From the NCBI RefSeq assembly GCF_014851395.1, contig NW_024041150.1, positions 36,467,585 to 36,531,584 on the forward strand: a stretch of 64,000 nucleotides of DNA, in the 5' to 3' direction. Made by a program: the position numbers and the translations under genes. The notes beneath the pieces were generated by a model that had not been told where the DNA came from, made no database searches, and saw only the letters and a list, made by a program, of their open reading frames with translations. The stretch comes from Micropterus salmoides. Its lineage: Eukaryota; Chordata; Actinopteri; Centrarchiformes; Centrarchidae. Below are positions 26,501 to 38,587 of this stretch, piece by piece (position 1 is the stretch's first letter; every line of letters starts with the position of its first letter).

Positions 26501-27050
26501 GGAGGAGGAACCACTGCCTTAATGTGATATAGAGGAGCCCTCGTTACATTCAGGGGTGTTAAAATTCAAGAGAACATAAGAACAACAAATTCCAGGCACT
26601 TTTCCAGTGTGCAAACCGTGCACAAGTGTATAATGATAAAGCCAACAAATACAGGGTCCATTTAACAACACATAAATAGCACATTATAATATAAAACTCC
26701 ACTATCCAATACTTAATTTGAGATAGCAGGTGTGAATTACTTTGGTTATTCTCTACCGCCACCTGAGGGCCAAATAGTTTCACTTGATGCTGTGAAATAT
26801 CTCAACTTCTACAACATGGATTGTTAAAGGTGGCATTTTGTAATGACATTCACGGGTCCCAGAGGATGGATCCTACAGACTTTGGTAATCCCCTGACTTT
26901 TCATCTAGTGCCGTCATCTGGTCAAAATTTTCCGAAGGTCAAAATGTCCGATACTTTGTTTTTTGACCAAATACCTTCAAAACTAATGACACTGACTTAG
27001 CTGTACTTTGTGTTTAGTGCTAATTAGCAAATGTTAGCATGCTAACACAA
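19923..27050. repeat. Right arm of the 7-kb inverted duplication
   Basis: This is the reverse complement of 1-7050. Unlike the left arm it is embedded in continuous sequence: upstream lie a hAT element (ending 19906) and the first exon of the Reeler-domain gene; downstream the sequence runs on to SLC10A7. The match begins 17 bases after the hAT element's right end, exactly where contig 1 stops at its gap. Bases 23518-27050 are gene-free. They contain the promoter-like GC-rich stretch 24180-24310 and a copy of a common fish repeat at the outer edge (about 26790-27050, with GCATGCTAAC near the end). Confidence 0.95.
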
Positions 27051-28033
27051 AGATGGTAGCTGCTAAACATCAGCATGTTAGCATTGTCATTGTGAGATTT
27101 CAGCAGCAAAATAATATGTCCGTCAACATCACCTCATCACTCAGATAGATTTAGAATAGGATATTATTTACATACAATATTTGTAGGACATAATCTTTCA
27201 AAATAATATTTGCATTGGAATCCTTTTTTCTGCTGGATAACATCTGCTTGATAGGAACCCAGATTATAATCCTGCCTGCTTATTGGTCCAAGTTAAAATT
27301 GTCCTTGTCAGAATGTCAGAACCAGTACGTGTGGGGCAAACGTGTGGACAGGAAACTGATCAAGACTAAAACATAAAAACAGAGTGAGTAAATGTGTGAA
27401 TAATGCAATTAAAGACACGTAAACTATCTGCAAGAAACCAGGAAAGATAATGATATTTTGTTAAATTAGACTCCCTACTTCAATGTTCATGTCATACCTT
27501 CATCATTTGGATAGTTCATTGGTTAACACAACACCATATCCTCAAAAGGAAAAAATCAGCTGTCATGACTGCGTCCAGCATTAGTTTGTTTCTATCAAGA
27601 ACATAAATGTCTACATTTTCTGGCAGTGACAGCAAGAGTACAAAAAAGTAGAAAATACCAAGAACAATAAAAAAGAATGGTCCCAGTAACTCCACCCTTC
27701 TTGTTCCTGCTGGAAGGTGCTGTTTTCCAAACCAAAACACCCCTAACAGCTGTCCTCTTTCTGCAGGAAATTTCAGGTATTTCATATAAAAATAAAAATT
27801 GTACTTTTGATTCTTTTAAATAAAAGAATATGATGGAAATATGAAATATGAGTTTTTTGTTGTTGTAGAAACTGAGAACATCAAGGAGGCTGGCGCTCCT
27901 TGTTCTTTTCCGCTGCACTGAGGTCTCTGTTGATCTGTTGTAATAAGGCACATAAAACTCCACTGTAGTCCGCCATCACAGAAAACAAAAACACACACAC
28001 GCTTGCGCTGAATCACCAAAACACTCATCTTCG
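23518..28033. other. Intergenic region between two convergent genes
   Basis: The Reeler-domain gene ends at 23517 and SLC10A7 ends at 28034 from the other side. The interval holds repeat DNA. It includes an element around 24545-25150 whose TGTTGGGCAAGTTACTC end is a common fish repeat motif, and the interspersed repeat at 26790-27050. The open frame 25360-25641 looks repeat-derived. No exon is supported. Confidence 0.6.
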
Positions 28034-31000
28034 TCAGATGGGCTGAAGAGCTGACAGTTTCACCCCCTGAACAGAGAAACAGAGAGAACAAACAGTAAGA
28101 GTCAGAGAGAGATTCAGATGAACAGAAGAGAGAAAGTGAGACCTCCACAGTCTGCGCCAAAAAGTGAACACTTTCAAAGGGAGTCTGGTGAGGGAATCCA
28201 GCACCGCCACCAGCAGGTGAACGTGACATGACAGCAAAGAGAAGGCTAAACAGCAAGTAGGGCGGACGTTTGAACATGTACTGTACCTTCTGTGTACACT
28301 GGTACTATTTCAATTTTCATGCACCTGTCAAAAGTAAACAAATCACAATATTTCATGTTCTTTTATTGCAGTGGGAAGTGTTGAATGTCACAGTCAACTG
28401 AAGTTTAAAACCTGTTTTTTTTTTCCTGCAGCCTTTTAATTGCACTTCAGGTGACTGTTTTCTACAGTAGAGTAGTAGTGAATTCCAGTGCCGTCACTGG
28501 GGTATGAGATGAGAAATAGAGCTGCAACAATTAATCAGCTGATATTAAAATATAAAATGCTTTTTAATTTTCTAACAATTCATCACTTCTATCATATTTC
28601 AAACAAAAATATTAAATATTTGAGCGTTCCAGCTTCTCAAATGTGAAGATTGATCGTTGTCAAACACGAGTAAAAATAATATCTTTGGGTTTTGAGCTGT
28701 TGCCCTGACAAAACAAGATTCACTTTGGTCCTGATTGGCATGTTACGGGCATTTCTCAATATATATCGTTTAACATTTCTTAGACAAAAAAATAAAAACA
28801 CAGATTAAACAATAATTAAAATAACTGTTGGTTGCATCCCTAAAGAGAAACCAGTTTCTGTTGCAAGACCAAATAGTATGTATAAAAATTATGAAGGGGG
28901 GCAGACCCTGACTGACACACCAGCATTATCAAGTGATTTTATTTTATTACAGATATATTATTTTCATATATTATCAATTAACCTGACGACTACTTTCTTA
29001 ATTTATCAATGAATCTTTTGGTCTATTACATGTCAGAAAATAGTAAAAACGTCAATGACAGTTTCACAAAACTTTAGGATGACATACAAACACAGTTCAT
29101 TTCATATTTCAGAAGCTGGAACAACAATATTTTGAATTTTTATTGATTGAATATTAATTGACAAGTTGATTAATCGACTGTTTCAACCATAATCGTATCT
29201 GTGTATATGTAAGCCGATTAGTGGCCAACGCTGGTATATTTACAGTCATCTGCAGTGTAGCTGTAAAAAAATAAAGTTGCAAGACACTGGAGAACAGAAA
29301 AGCCAAAAATGTGTCTGAGATCATTTGGAAAGACTGTCTCCATGACGTAATTCTTCCACCCGAGAGAACCGATAATTTTATTTTTAATGTGCCACTCAGT
29401 ACATATCTCGGTCACAACTCTTTAAAGTTAAAATGTGTAAGATTTGGCCAGAAGTTTTGTTTAAAACATACACACTAACCTTGTCAACAGAATGTGAACA
29501 TCTCTGATGTCAAAGACATCTACTGAAGTTACAAGCTAACCAGCTTGTAATTTTGTTTTTTCTCGGAAATTTACAACTTTAATCTCTGAAAATTACTCCA
29601 TAATTAATTTATTTTTAATGTACAATGGCCCTAATATGCCATCATAAAGATCTGACTCTGATAAATTATGAATTATGCGGCCCATGCTTGCCAATCCTTT
29701 TGATCCATTTCAATTCAACTGATCCCCCCCCCCATGATGAAATATCAAAATCTGCCCATCCACAATAACTATTAGAAATAGCACCACTGCTCTTCATTAC
29801 TGTGTTTTTTAAATCATGTACTTATTCCACATATTTGTCATTTGTGTCTAATCAGAGTGGCAGAAAGGAGGTTCTCCCCGTGGACATAAAGCGTCCTTTA
29901 ACTTTACTGTTGCAGAAGAAGTGACGCACGCTAATCCAGGAAGTTATAAAAAGCTTAATTAATGAGATCATTAAAATTATCAGCTCTTTGTGTGATTAGA
30001 AAAGAGCAGAGGATCCCTTTTTGACCAGTGTGAAGAAATGCAAGGTGAAATGCTGCCCCTATTGGTTTAGAGCATGTGGCCAAGAATTACACACTGTACC
30101 TTTAAAAACTAATTTAGGGGATCTTTTTAAACAACACTTGTTCACAATGTCTTATGATAAAAAGCAAATATCAGTGATGTAAAGTACATTTATCGAATAT
30201 AAAACTTCTCAAACGTCCAGAAATCCAGGAGCCTGTCGGTTGCACTCTAGAGTGAAAAAAGACAATGTTATAACTTAAAATAGAGGTGCATTGAAGATAA
30301 TTACATCCAAGTGTTTGACTAAACTGAAACACTGAAGGTTTATTAGCAAGTTAGTTTCCACAGTATTTAACGTCATGCTGTTAACAAGATGTGACTGGTG
30401 ATTTACAGTAATTGCCTGGCATCATCAAACCCACCACCATCAGACCAGTACAACATTAGTGGTACTTAATGAAAGTGAAGCTGGAGAGTTTGCAGCAGTG
30501 AATCCAGCAGGTGTTTCTTGCAGATTGTTTTACTGACAGCAGAGGGAGCCGTTCAGAGCGTGTGTTTTTAAAAGACTCAAAGCATAGAAGGAGAGGAGGT
30601 CATATACTGTAATGTACCAGTTCAATGAAACCCAACAGATCTGCAGTTCTTATTATGAAAGGAAAAATAATTTACATCTTTTTAATTAAATAAATAAATT
30701 AGTTGTTGTTTTGGAGTCCGTTCTCTACTCACTCAGGACAGCAGTGTTGGAATGCGGCCCTATCTCAACAACAGACTAGACTGTAGGAGAGGAGAAGAGG
30801 TGAAGAGGTTATTGTTGGATTGCTGTGTGTGTGTACTAGTGTGTGTGTGTGTGTACTATGTGTGTGTGTGTGTGTGTACTAGTGTGTGTGTGTGTGTGTA
30901 CTAGTGTGTGTGTGTGTGTATGTGAACTGGCTTTTGTGTATGTGTGTGTGTGTGTGTGTGTGAGTGTGTGAACTAGTGTTGTGTGTGTGTGATCCAGTGT

Positions 31001-31585
31001 CTGTGTGTGAACTAGTGTTAATGTGCGTGTGATAAAGTTGCAGTGTGTGTGAACTAGTGTCTGTGTGCGTGTGAACTAGTGTCTGTGTGTAGTTCACCTT
31101 CTGCCGGGTGGTCATCCAGCTGCGTATGGTTGGTACAAGGACGGAGCCGAGCAGGATCTGAGCCGGATGGTAGATCAACAGAGGAACTGAGATCAGAGAG
31201 AGATGCTCGTAGCCCTCAAACACAATCTTAAGCATGGGGATACCTGGAGGGAGAGAGAACTAAATATTTGAATATTGTCGTTTTTATTCCAAACATTCTT
31301 CTTCCTTGTCATAATGTGCCTTGATCTCTAGCCTGCAGCAGAGATGAACAGCAGTCTACAGAGATCTGGTAAGCTTCCTTCTTTCTAACTTGTTTTTTTC
31401 ATTTTCAAACTTAAATTCTTCATCTCCAAATGATGCCGACTCAAGCGACATCACTTGATATTGGAGAAGACTTTGGTGGTCTCCTTTAACATACAGTTTG
31501 TTTCTAAATATCTTATCTGGATCAGAAAAACATACATCAATCAGAATGCTATTGGATCAAAATTTTACTTAGTTACTTACAAGTC

Positions 31586-31639
<54 letters not shown>

Positions 31640-34600
31640 AGTGTGTGTGTGTGCCTACCCAAAGTGAGAGACTTGTGAGTGGAGCAGAATACAATGGCGA
31701 CTGTGTCTGCAGGGCTGAATCCTGAACCCGACCTGCAGAAACAAAATGGAAGTGAAAACCTTAAACCATCACTCTCTGGGTCATTTTCACACTCTGAGTC
31801 TGGCTGCTGTGACCTCTGACTTATTGCTGTGCTTGTGTATAAACTTGCTATCTGTATATATGCAGCCATCTTTACACTTGTTGATCTTAATATCATATTC
31901 ATTTTAGTATTTGTATTCAGTTTACGCACTGCATTAGAAAAACTTGAAGCAATAGTATTTCTGCTCACGAGGCAGTGTTTTGCTTTTTCGTTTTGTTGGA
32001 TTAATAAAAACAACACAACTAATCAGATTTGGATGTTCTCATTACATTGTTTGACAGCAAAAAATATGTTATGGCTGTTACACCACTTTGCTGCAACCCA
32101 TATGAATTGTAAGTAAAGTAAAAGAGGAGGAGAGCAAGAATAACAGAGGAAGAGGAGGAGGAGAAGGAGCCTCACCTGGTGGAAAAGGCAAACGTGAGCA
32201 GCATGAAGCTGAGCTGGATGGAGAAAACTGCAGAGAACAACAAGAGAGACAAGCTTCACTTGAATGGTAAACAATAATCCCCTCTGTTTGCATTATAATG
32301 TGTCATTTTGTTTATTATACCTGGACTTAGACAGGTGTAATTTAGTTTGTTTTAAACCTTTTATAATACCATTGTTTATTTTTTGTAGGTCAGCTAACAG
32401 TTATACTTTGCTGTTTCTTTGTTAATTTGTTTTCTAGTTCATCTGAACACCATCACACCAACAAAAGAGTAATAATATTTTTTAATTTAATAAGTATTAA
32501 ACAAACTAGATTTAACATGTTAATTATTGAGCCGAGTTTGTTACCTTTACACAGAGCCAGGCTAGCTGATTCCCCTTGTTTCCTGTCTTTGTGCTAAGCT
32601 AAGTTAGCCGGCAGCTGATTGTAGCTTTGTACTTACTGTACAGACATTAAAGTGGTATCGATAATCTCGGCAAGAAATAGAGTAAGCAGATTTCCTATTC
32701 ATAGTTTTCACGTGACGTCACATTACAAGGAAAATGCTCCCTTCAACGGCGGAAATATGGCAGCGGGTGTATCTTTTCTTGAGCTGAGAAGTGATCCAAA
32801 TAAAATTTAACGGCTTTTACGACGTCTCTACTGGGGAGTACGGTGTGAGCCTCTACTTTGGTCTGTTGTTTTGCCCTCCAGGTCACTGCGCATGTCACGT
32901 GACTGTTGAATTTTCTTTTAATAGAAAGTGGATTTCAACTCAGGCACCAGCAACCCTTTACCCAACACATCTTCCTCCTGCCGCTTTGTCTGGCAACCCC
33001 AAGTAAATTAATTCCGTCACATATTTCTCTTACATTTAATAAAAGTACTCTGAATGGACTAAGTGTGAAGGACTGTTTTTTCCCCTTTGCTGAAATGTTT
33101 TGTATGTATTCTTCTAGAGAAAGGTATAAAAAACTATTAACTTTGAGGGTACTCACTGATGAGGACGACCAGCAGCAGACTGGTGGGGTCCAGCTCAATG
33201 TTGGGGTTACTGAAGGTGTCACAGAAAGTGGTGTAGATGATCATGAGGAGGACGGCGCTGCTGACGGCGCCAAACGGAGGCTTTCGCCTCTCCAGATACT
33301 CCCTGACGAAACCACGACACACCTGCACACACACCCACCCCGAATAGAGATTTACAACTCTGCAAAGATTCATACATATTTAACCATTTCTGTACCCCCC
33401 CCCCCCCCCACACACACACACACGCACGCACACATGCCCCTACCTGACCCAGGATCAGAGGAACCACCACAGTCATGAAGAGCTGAGAGAAGATGGAGGA
33501 GAAGGGAACGGAGGATGAAGAGCCCAGCTGGAGGAGGAGAAACAGGAGAAGATAAAATGAGGCCAACCAAACATACATAGTCACATTATTTACATGTATT
33601 TATTTACAGTATCTCACAAAAGTGACTACAACCCTCACATGTTAGTAAATATTTGATTATATCTTTTCATGTGACAACACTGAAGAAATGACACTTTGCT
33701 ACACTCACTTTTGTTGCCAGCAGTTTCGACATTAATGACTGTATGATGTGTTATTTTGAAGGGACACCAACTTTACGCTGTTATACAAGCTGTACACTCA
33801 CTACTTTACGTTGTAACAAAGTGTCATTTCTTCAGTGTTGTCACATGAAAAACTATAATCAAATATTTACAAAATGTGAGGGGTGTACTCACTTTTGTGA
33901 GATACTGTATCGGAGTTACACATAACCAGAAAACCTTATGAGGTAAAGTAGCAGACTAAAGCTTCAATTTGTTGCGCTGCCCCCAAATGGCCAACACGTC
34001 AATGAATGCAGGTTTAAAGCAAAAGTTTGACATGTTAGGAAATATGCTTAATCACTTTGTGGCAGAGAGTTAGATGAGGACATTGATGCCACTGTCTTAC
34101 CTGTATGATCAATAGAGGGGTTGGTGCAATGGATAAGGAGCAGCTGGTTAGCAGCTGGAAAGTGTGAAGTGTAAAAAAAAAACTACAACAAACTTTACTT
34201 CACTGTTTTACACAGGGTTATATACTGGGACTATATATTCTGTGATTTACTGTAATGTCCCTCCCAGCCAAGAAGCAGTCCGGCACACGTTCCCTTGTAA
34301 AACGCTGAATTGCTGTTTTCACATGTTGGTTTTAATACAGATTAAACAAAGCCAGAAGTTTTCAAAGTAGGAGGGGAAACAGTTTCAGGGGAGGCTCAGT
34401 AAATGAAAAGTATTACATTTGGTATTAAATTAGTTATCAAAAGCAGATCACACAGAATTGCCTACATGTATAATTTGATTACTTCATGGTTACAGTGGTT
34501 TTGGGACAGTTTACAGTCTTTCCCACTTTTCCAGAGTCAGAAACTAATAATGCCTTAGGACAGACCTTTTTAAATATAGGTGTAGTCTGAAGTTACATCA

Positions 34601-35298
34601 AACAGCAATATTAGGTTATCTTGGCTCAACTGCTGAGTGTCTATGGGATCAAACATCATCATCATCTCATGGGGATCCAGGAAATGAGCAAAACCACGCA
34701 GGTGAACTAATGTAGTGTGATGGGGGGAACCTTTTTACAAACATTTTGTTTGAAGGGAGGCCCACAGTCTCAGACTGAAAACCCTCTGAGCTAAGCTAAG
34801 CTAAGCTCTTCCAGACTGCAGCTTCATTTTTACTGTACAGAGACGAGAGTGGAACCAGCCTTCTCATCCAACTCTCGGCAAGAAAGCGAATAAGTGTATT
34901 TCTCAAAATGTCAAACAACTTCTGCTTTAAAGTAAAGAAAAATTATGTTTATGGTCTCACGGTTTCTGTGTGTATTCATTTGTAAAACAAGTGTATTAAA
35001 CTCAGGGTGTGACTCACAAACAGCAGCAGCAGCGCTGGAGTCACAATGATTCCCTGCAGGACAGAAAGACACGATTACAGCTTCAGCTCCCCACAGAGCT
35101 CACGCTGATGATTACTGCTGCACGTTTAAAGGAAAACTCCAGTTTCATGAGATCTTACCAGGAAGCTTCCAAACGCGGAGTTGAAGATGGCAGCAGCCTG
35201 GAGGCACACACACACACACACACACACAGAACATACCAAGACACTGCTTATTCCTTTCCAGTTACGCCATTTGTCAAACACTGGAGGAATGACCTGCT

Positions 35299-35344
<46 letters not shown>

Positions 35345-37303
35345 CTCGTTGCCTCCGACAGCCTTGGTGAGAATTACAGCCGAGGAGACCGGAGGGGGCA
35401 TGCAGCTCACCGTCTGTAACCTAGGCAACCACAGCAACAGGATGAAGAGGAGGATGAGGCGGTGGGGGGGTGCAGTGATGAGAACGAAGGACAAGAATCA
35501 TCATCATCATCTTTTTCTACAGTTCAGAAAATGTTCCTTCCCCGCCTTCCTTCAAAAGGTCAGAGGTCTGCTGACACACATGTGAGTGCTCTACTTTTGC
35601 AAACGTAATAATAACCCATTTAGCGCATTAACTCTTTCGAAAAAGAGAAAAACCTGCTCAAGCGTGTATAAGTTTTGGAGGGTTGAACTGAAGTTTCATC
35701 AAATTTTCCAGTTTCCATCAACCTTTCTAATGAGATGCTTCAATATGCGCATAAAAACGTTGATGAAAACACGACTAGATTAGATCATTAGAATCTCTTT
35801 ATTACTGAAACAACAGGAGGTGAGGGAGTTATAAACACTGTAAATACAATCTGCAGTTAGTTTATGAAAGACCACAGGTGCAGTCTGGTACTTTTCAGGC
35901 TCAGGGTGGATATTGTAGAATTAATAACAACTGCTACGCTAGCAGCACGGTTCTATGGACGGCAATGTCAGTAATTTTACCTCACAGATCACCAAACAGA
36001 ACAAAGATCAGCAAGGTAAAATGACTGTATTCATGCAGTGGAGTCTGGCGGCTTTATAACGGCTGTTTCTGGTACAACAAAAAGGATCTTACTCGTTAAA
36101 GGTCCATCTCTGATGGGATCCTTTCCATAATAATTGCAGTATAATAACAAACTGAGCCTGTCAGTGGCAAAAACAAGCACTTTAGTGGACGTACTTTGAC
36201 AGGGCGCAATTGCCCTGGAAGAATTACATTGTAGGTCTGTTTCACTGATCTCGCTCAATACTGGACATAAAAAAAAATAGTTGTCCCTATCAGTCACATA
36301 GACAAAAACATGGGGAAAAAAAGGTCCAGGTTGAAGAATGTAGAAGTTTCTCTTAAGGGATTGGACTATTCGTGATTATGACAAGCTGCAACCAATTTAG
36401 GCTGAAGGCCAGAGGAGTGAGGGCGGGAAGAAGCATAATTAGCTGAATGGAAAGCACACCTGGTGTTTGCTCCTGTCTCATAGTTAATTTGATTTTGTGG
36501 CGCCCCCATGTGGTGTGGAGTGCAATTACACCAAAAGACAAAAAGCTGCTTTTAATGAAAACTTGACTATTTGAGTTTCAGATAAATTTACATTTACATT
36601 TATTCAGTTAGCTGACACTTTTATCCAAAGCGACTTTCAATTGCTATTTATGTCAGAGGTCACAAGCCTCTGAGCAACTAGGGTTAAGTGTCTTGCTCAG
36701 GGACATCGGTGGGTCACAGTGGGGAGTTGAAGCCGGGTCTCCCACACCAAAGCCATGCATGTTATCCACTTTTTTTATCTCTTTTCACTCAGTTCAGACA
36801 GTTTTAATTTTAAGAGGCACACAGGAGGTCTGTTCAACACACATACACAACCATCGCCTGTGGTAGCAGTGAATGTGGGTCCTTGTGTCCGTCCATAACT
36901 CGCCCTTCAGGTAAAGTCAGGCATGGACCTAAATAAAGGATAGCATTCACACACACACTCTCTCTCTCTCTTCCTACCCTCTGAGCAGCCATTGGTCGAT
37001 GGCAGTCAGTGCGAGCACTTTGAGCAGCAGCCAGACGGCCAGTGGGAAGAAGATCAATGTGAAGGACTGAACAAACAGGTGAAGTCGAACATGAAGCAGC
37101 GCGCTGGTCAACTCCTGCAGAGAGAAGCAGAAACTTCTATCAGACTTTTATTACATGAATCTTTTTCCAACAGCAACTGCATCCATCACGTTATAACAAG
37201 TTAACAAGACAGAAGTGTCAGATTTTTTTACCTCTGTTTTCAGTGACAGGCCGCTGTTGAAGAAGATGAGCGAGACGGCAACGTACGCGATGGTGATCTC
37301 TGG
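28034..37303 (-). CDS. slc10a7: SLC10A7, solute carrier family 10 member 7 (5' end missing)
   Basis: Eleven exons in transcript order: 37303-37232, 37114-36978, 35420-35345, 35197-35159, 35053-35018, 33527-33444, 33322-33157, 32227-32176, 31732-31659, 31243-31098, 28066-28034. All have GT-AG borders and their phases chain without a break over 915 nt (304 codons plus stop). Recognisable segments are [92 protein letters not shown] and [18 protein letters not shown]. These match the SLC10A7 branch of the bile-acid:sodium symporter family, a ten-helix membrane protein linked to Golgi/glycosaminoglycan processing and calcium homeostasis. The family is about 340 residues long, so roughly 36 N-terminal residues are missing. 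They should lie beyond 37303, near or in the 38088-38587 gap. Confidence 0.95.
28067..31097. other. Last intron of SLC10A7
   Basis: A 3-kb intron without exon signals. It holds two copies of a dispersed repeat (about 28515-28830 and 28920-29200) with ATTAATCA/ATTAATCGA-like motifs. Related copies occur at about 15240-15330, 48650-48910 and 57740-57900. A GT-rich minisatellite occupies its upstream end. Confidence 0.6.
30823..31090. repeat. GT-rich minisatellite beside a splice donor
   Basis: Runs of GT are separated by ACTAGT-containing units (TGTGTACTAGTGTG and GTGAACTAGTGTC types), repeating over about 270 bp. On the SLC10A7 transcript it is CA-rich and begins immediately after the donor of exon 31243-31098. 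Confidence 0.9.
31588..31652. repeat. (GT)n microsatellite abutting an SLC10A7 donor
   Basis: About 30 GT units interrupted once by TTGAG. On the transcript strand this is a CA repeat starting right after the GTAGG donor of exon 31732-31659. Confidence 0.95.
32548..32700. repeat. Dispersed fish repeat with GCTAAGCTAAG motif
   Basis: CAGAGCCAGGCTAGCTGATT through CTCGGCAAGAAATAGAG resembles 34780-34925 (GAGCTAAGCTAAGCTAAGC, then CTCGGCAAGAAAGCGAATAA) and, in part, 34010-34085. All lie in SLC10A7 introns. A SINE-like or MITE family is likely; I cannot assign it. Confidence 0.6.
33605..33909. mobile_element. Palindromic Tc1/mariner MITE
   Basis: CAGTATCTCACAAAAGTGA at the left end returns inverted as TCACTTTTGTGAGATACTG at the right, flanked by TA on both sides. 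The inverted arms extend inward for roughly 115 bp, so nearly the whole 300-bp element is a hairpin. It sits in the SLC10A7 intron between exons 35053-35018 and 33527-33444. Confidence 0.9.
35198..35344 (-). other. 147-nt SLC10A7 intron with (CA)n start and (TG)n end
   Basis: Read on the transcript strand, the intron opens GTAA followed by about 19 CA units (35302-35342) and closes with about 12 TG units (35205-35228) before CCTCCAG. The ends are complementary over at least 20 nt. Confidence 0.9.
36575..36770. repeat. Dispersed fish repeat (ACATTTACATTTATT head)
   Basis: TTTATCCAAAGCGACTTTCA, GTGTCTTGCTCAGGGACA and a GGGTCTCCCACACCAAAGC end form a repeat arrangement common in teleosts. A second, shorter head copy occurs at about 37705-37760 (GCAGACGCTTTTATTCAAAG). 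The class is uncertain. Confidence 0.65.
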
Positions 37304-37309
37304 CTTTAA

Positions 37310-37311
37310 AT

Positions 37312-37406
<95 letters not shown>
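37310..37406. repeat. (GA)n microsatellite upstream of an SLC10A7 acceptor
   Basis: Nearly pure GA over about 97 bp. On the transcript strand it is a (TC)n tract seven bases before the acceptor of exon 37303-37232, so it acts as the polypyrimidine tract. Confidence 0.9.
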
Positions 37407-37409
<3 letters not shown>

Positions 37410-38087
37410 GTTTAAAGCCTGATTTTGATGACAAACACTGGATCGCTTCACAAATCTAAGGTAGAACATTCAAAACAATTATGATAAAATCTTTTTTCTT
37501 TCTTTCCCTTTTCTTCAACAAAATAATTAAATCAAACATTTATTGACGATATATTGAACATCTATTAAAAATTTATTACTTTAATTGTCATTATCATCAT
37601 TATTTTATTGCCCAGCACTAAGATGACAACATACTTATCGCTCACTCTGAGTCAGATCTGCAGAGCATCCTGGATGCCTTTATTAAGGCGTACCAGATGT
37701 TAACAAATTTACATTTACTCATTTGGCAGACGCTTTTATTCAAAGCAACAAACACATACAAGCATCAATATAGTAAGAGATCTACAACTGACAATACATA
37801 TTAGTAAGGGCAGCAATAAATAGTAAGAGCTAATAGCACATATGGCAACAATGGGGTAAATACCAAGTGAGAGAAGTTACTCAGAAGTGCAATCAATTCA
37901 AGATGATTGTAGGGGACAGAAGAAGAAGAGCACAGAAAGCGCATGTTTGAGGTTAGGGGTGTTATAAGAGAAAGTTTTCTCAGAAGAGATGAGTTTTCAA
38001 GAGCTTCTTTTAATGGCGTGGTGGCTCATCCACCATCGTGGTGTCACAGATGAGCCAGGCGGCGTTCGTTGGAGGAGCGTAGCGGCC

Positions 38088-38587
38088 NNNNNNNNNNNNN
38101 NNNNNNNNNNNNNNNNNNNNNNNNNNNNNNNNNNNNNNNNNNNNNNNNNNNNNNNNNNNNNNNNNNNNNNNNNNNNNNNNNNNNNNNNNNNNNNNNNNNN
38201 NNNNNNNNNNNNNNNNNNNNNNNNNNNNNNNNNNNNNNNNNNNNNNNNNNNNNNNNNNNNNNNNNNNNNNNNNNNNNNNNNNNNNNNNNNNNNNNNNNNN
38301 NNNNNNNNNNNNNNNNNNNNNNNNNNNNNNNNNNNNNNNNNNNNNNNNNNNNNNNNNNNNNNNNNNNNNNNNNNNNNNNNNNNNNNNNNNNNNNNNNNNN
38401 NNNNNNNNNNNNNNNNNNNNNNNNNNNNNNNNNNNNNNNNNNNNNNNNNNNNNNNNNNNNNNNNNNNNNNNNNNNNNNNNNNNNNNNNNNNNNNNNNNNN
38501 NNNNNNNNNNNNNNNNNNNNNNNNNNNNNNNNNNNNNNNNNNNNNNNNNNNNNNNNNNNNNNNNNNNNNNNNNNNNNNNNNNNNNNN
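38088..38587. other. Assembly gap of 500 N between contigs 2 and 3
   Basis: Placeholder gap. It lies directly upstream of the first visible SLC10A7 exon, where the missing 5' exon or exons would be expected. Confidence 1.

Noticed and set aside
1..27050. Reading the inverted arms as a genuine gene-bearing palindrome (as on sex chromosomes)
   Set aside because: The left arm is a contig end at a placeholder gap and lacks exon 1; a haplotig is simpler until reads span it.
31573..32016. 147-codon minus-strand open frame
   Set aside because: It reads through the true SLC10A7 exon 31732-31659 and then through the CA microsatellite; only the exon part is coding.
30823..35340. CRISPR-like or satellite array
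   Set aside because: The repeats are plain GT/CA microsatellites and a GT-rich minisatellite without unique spacers.
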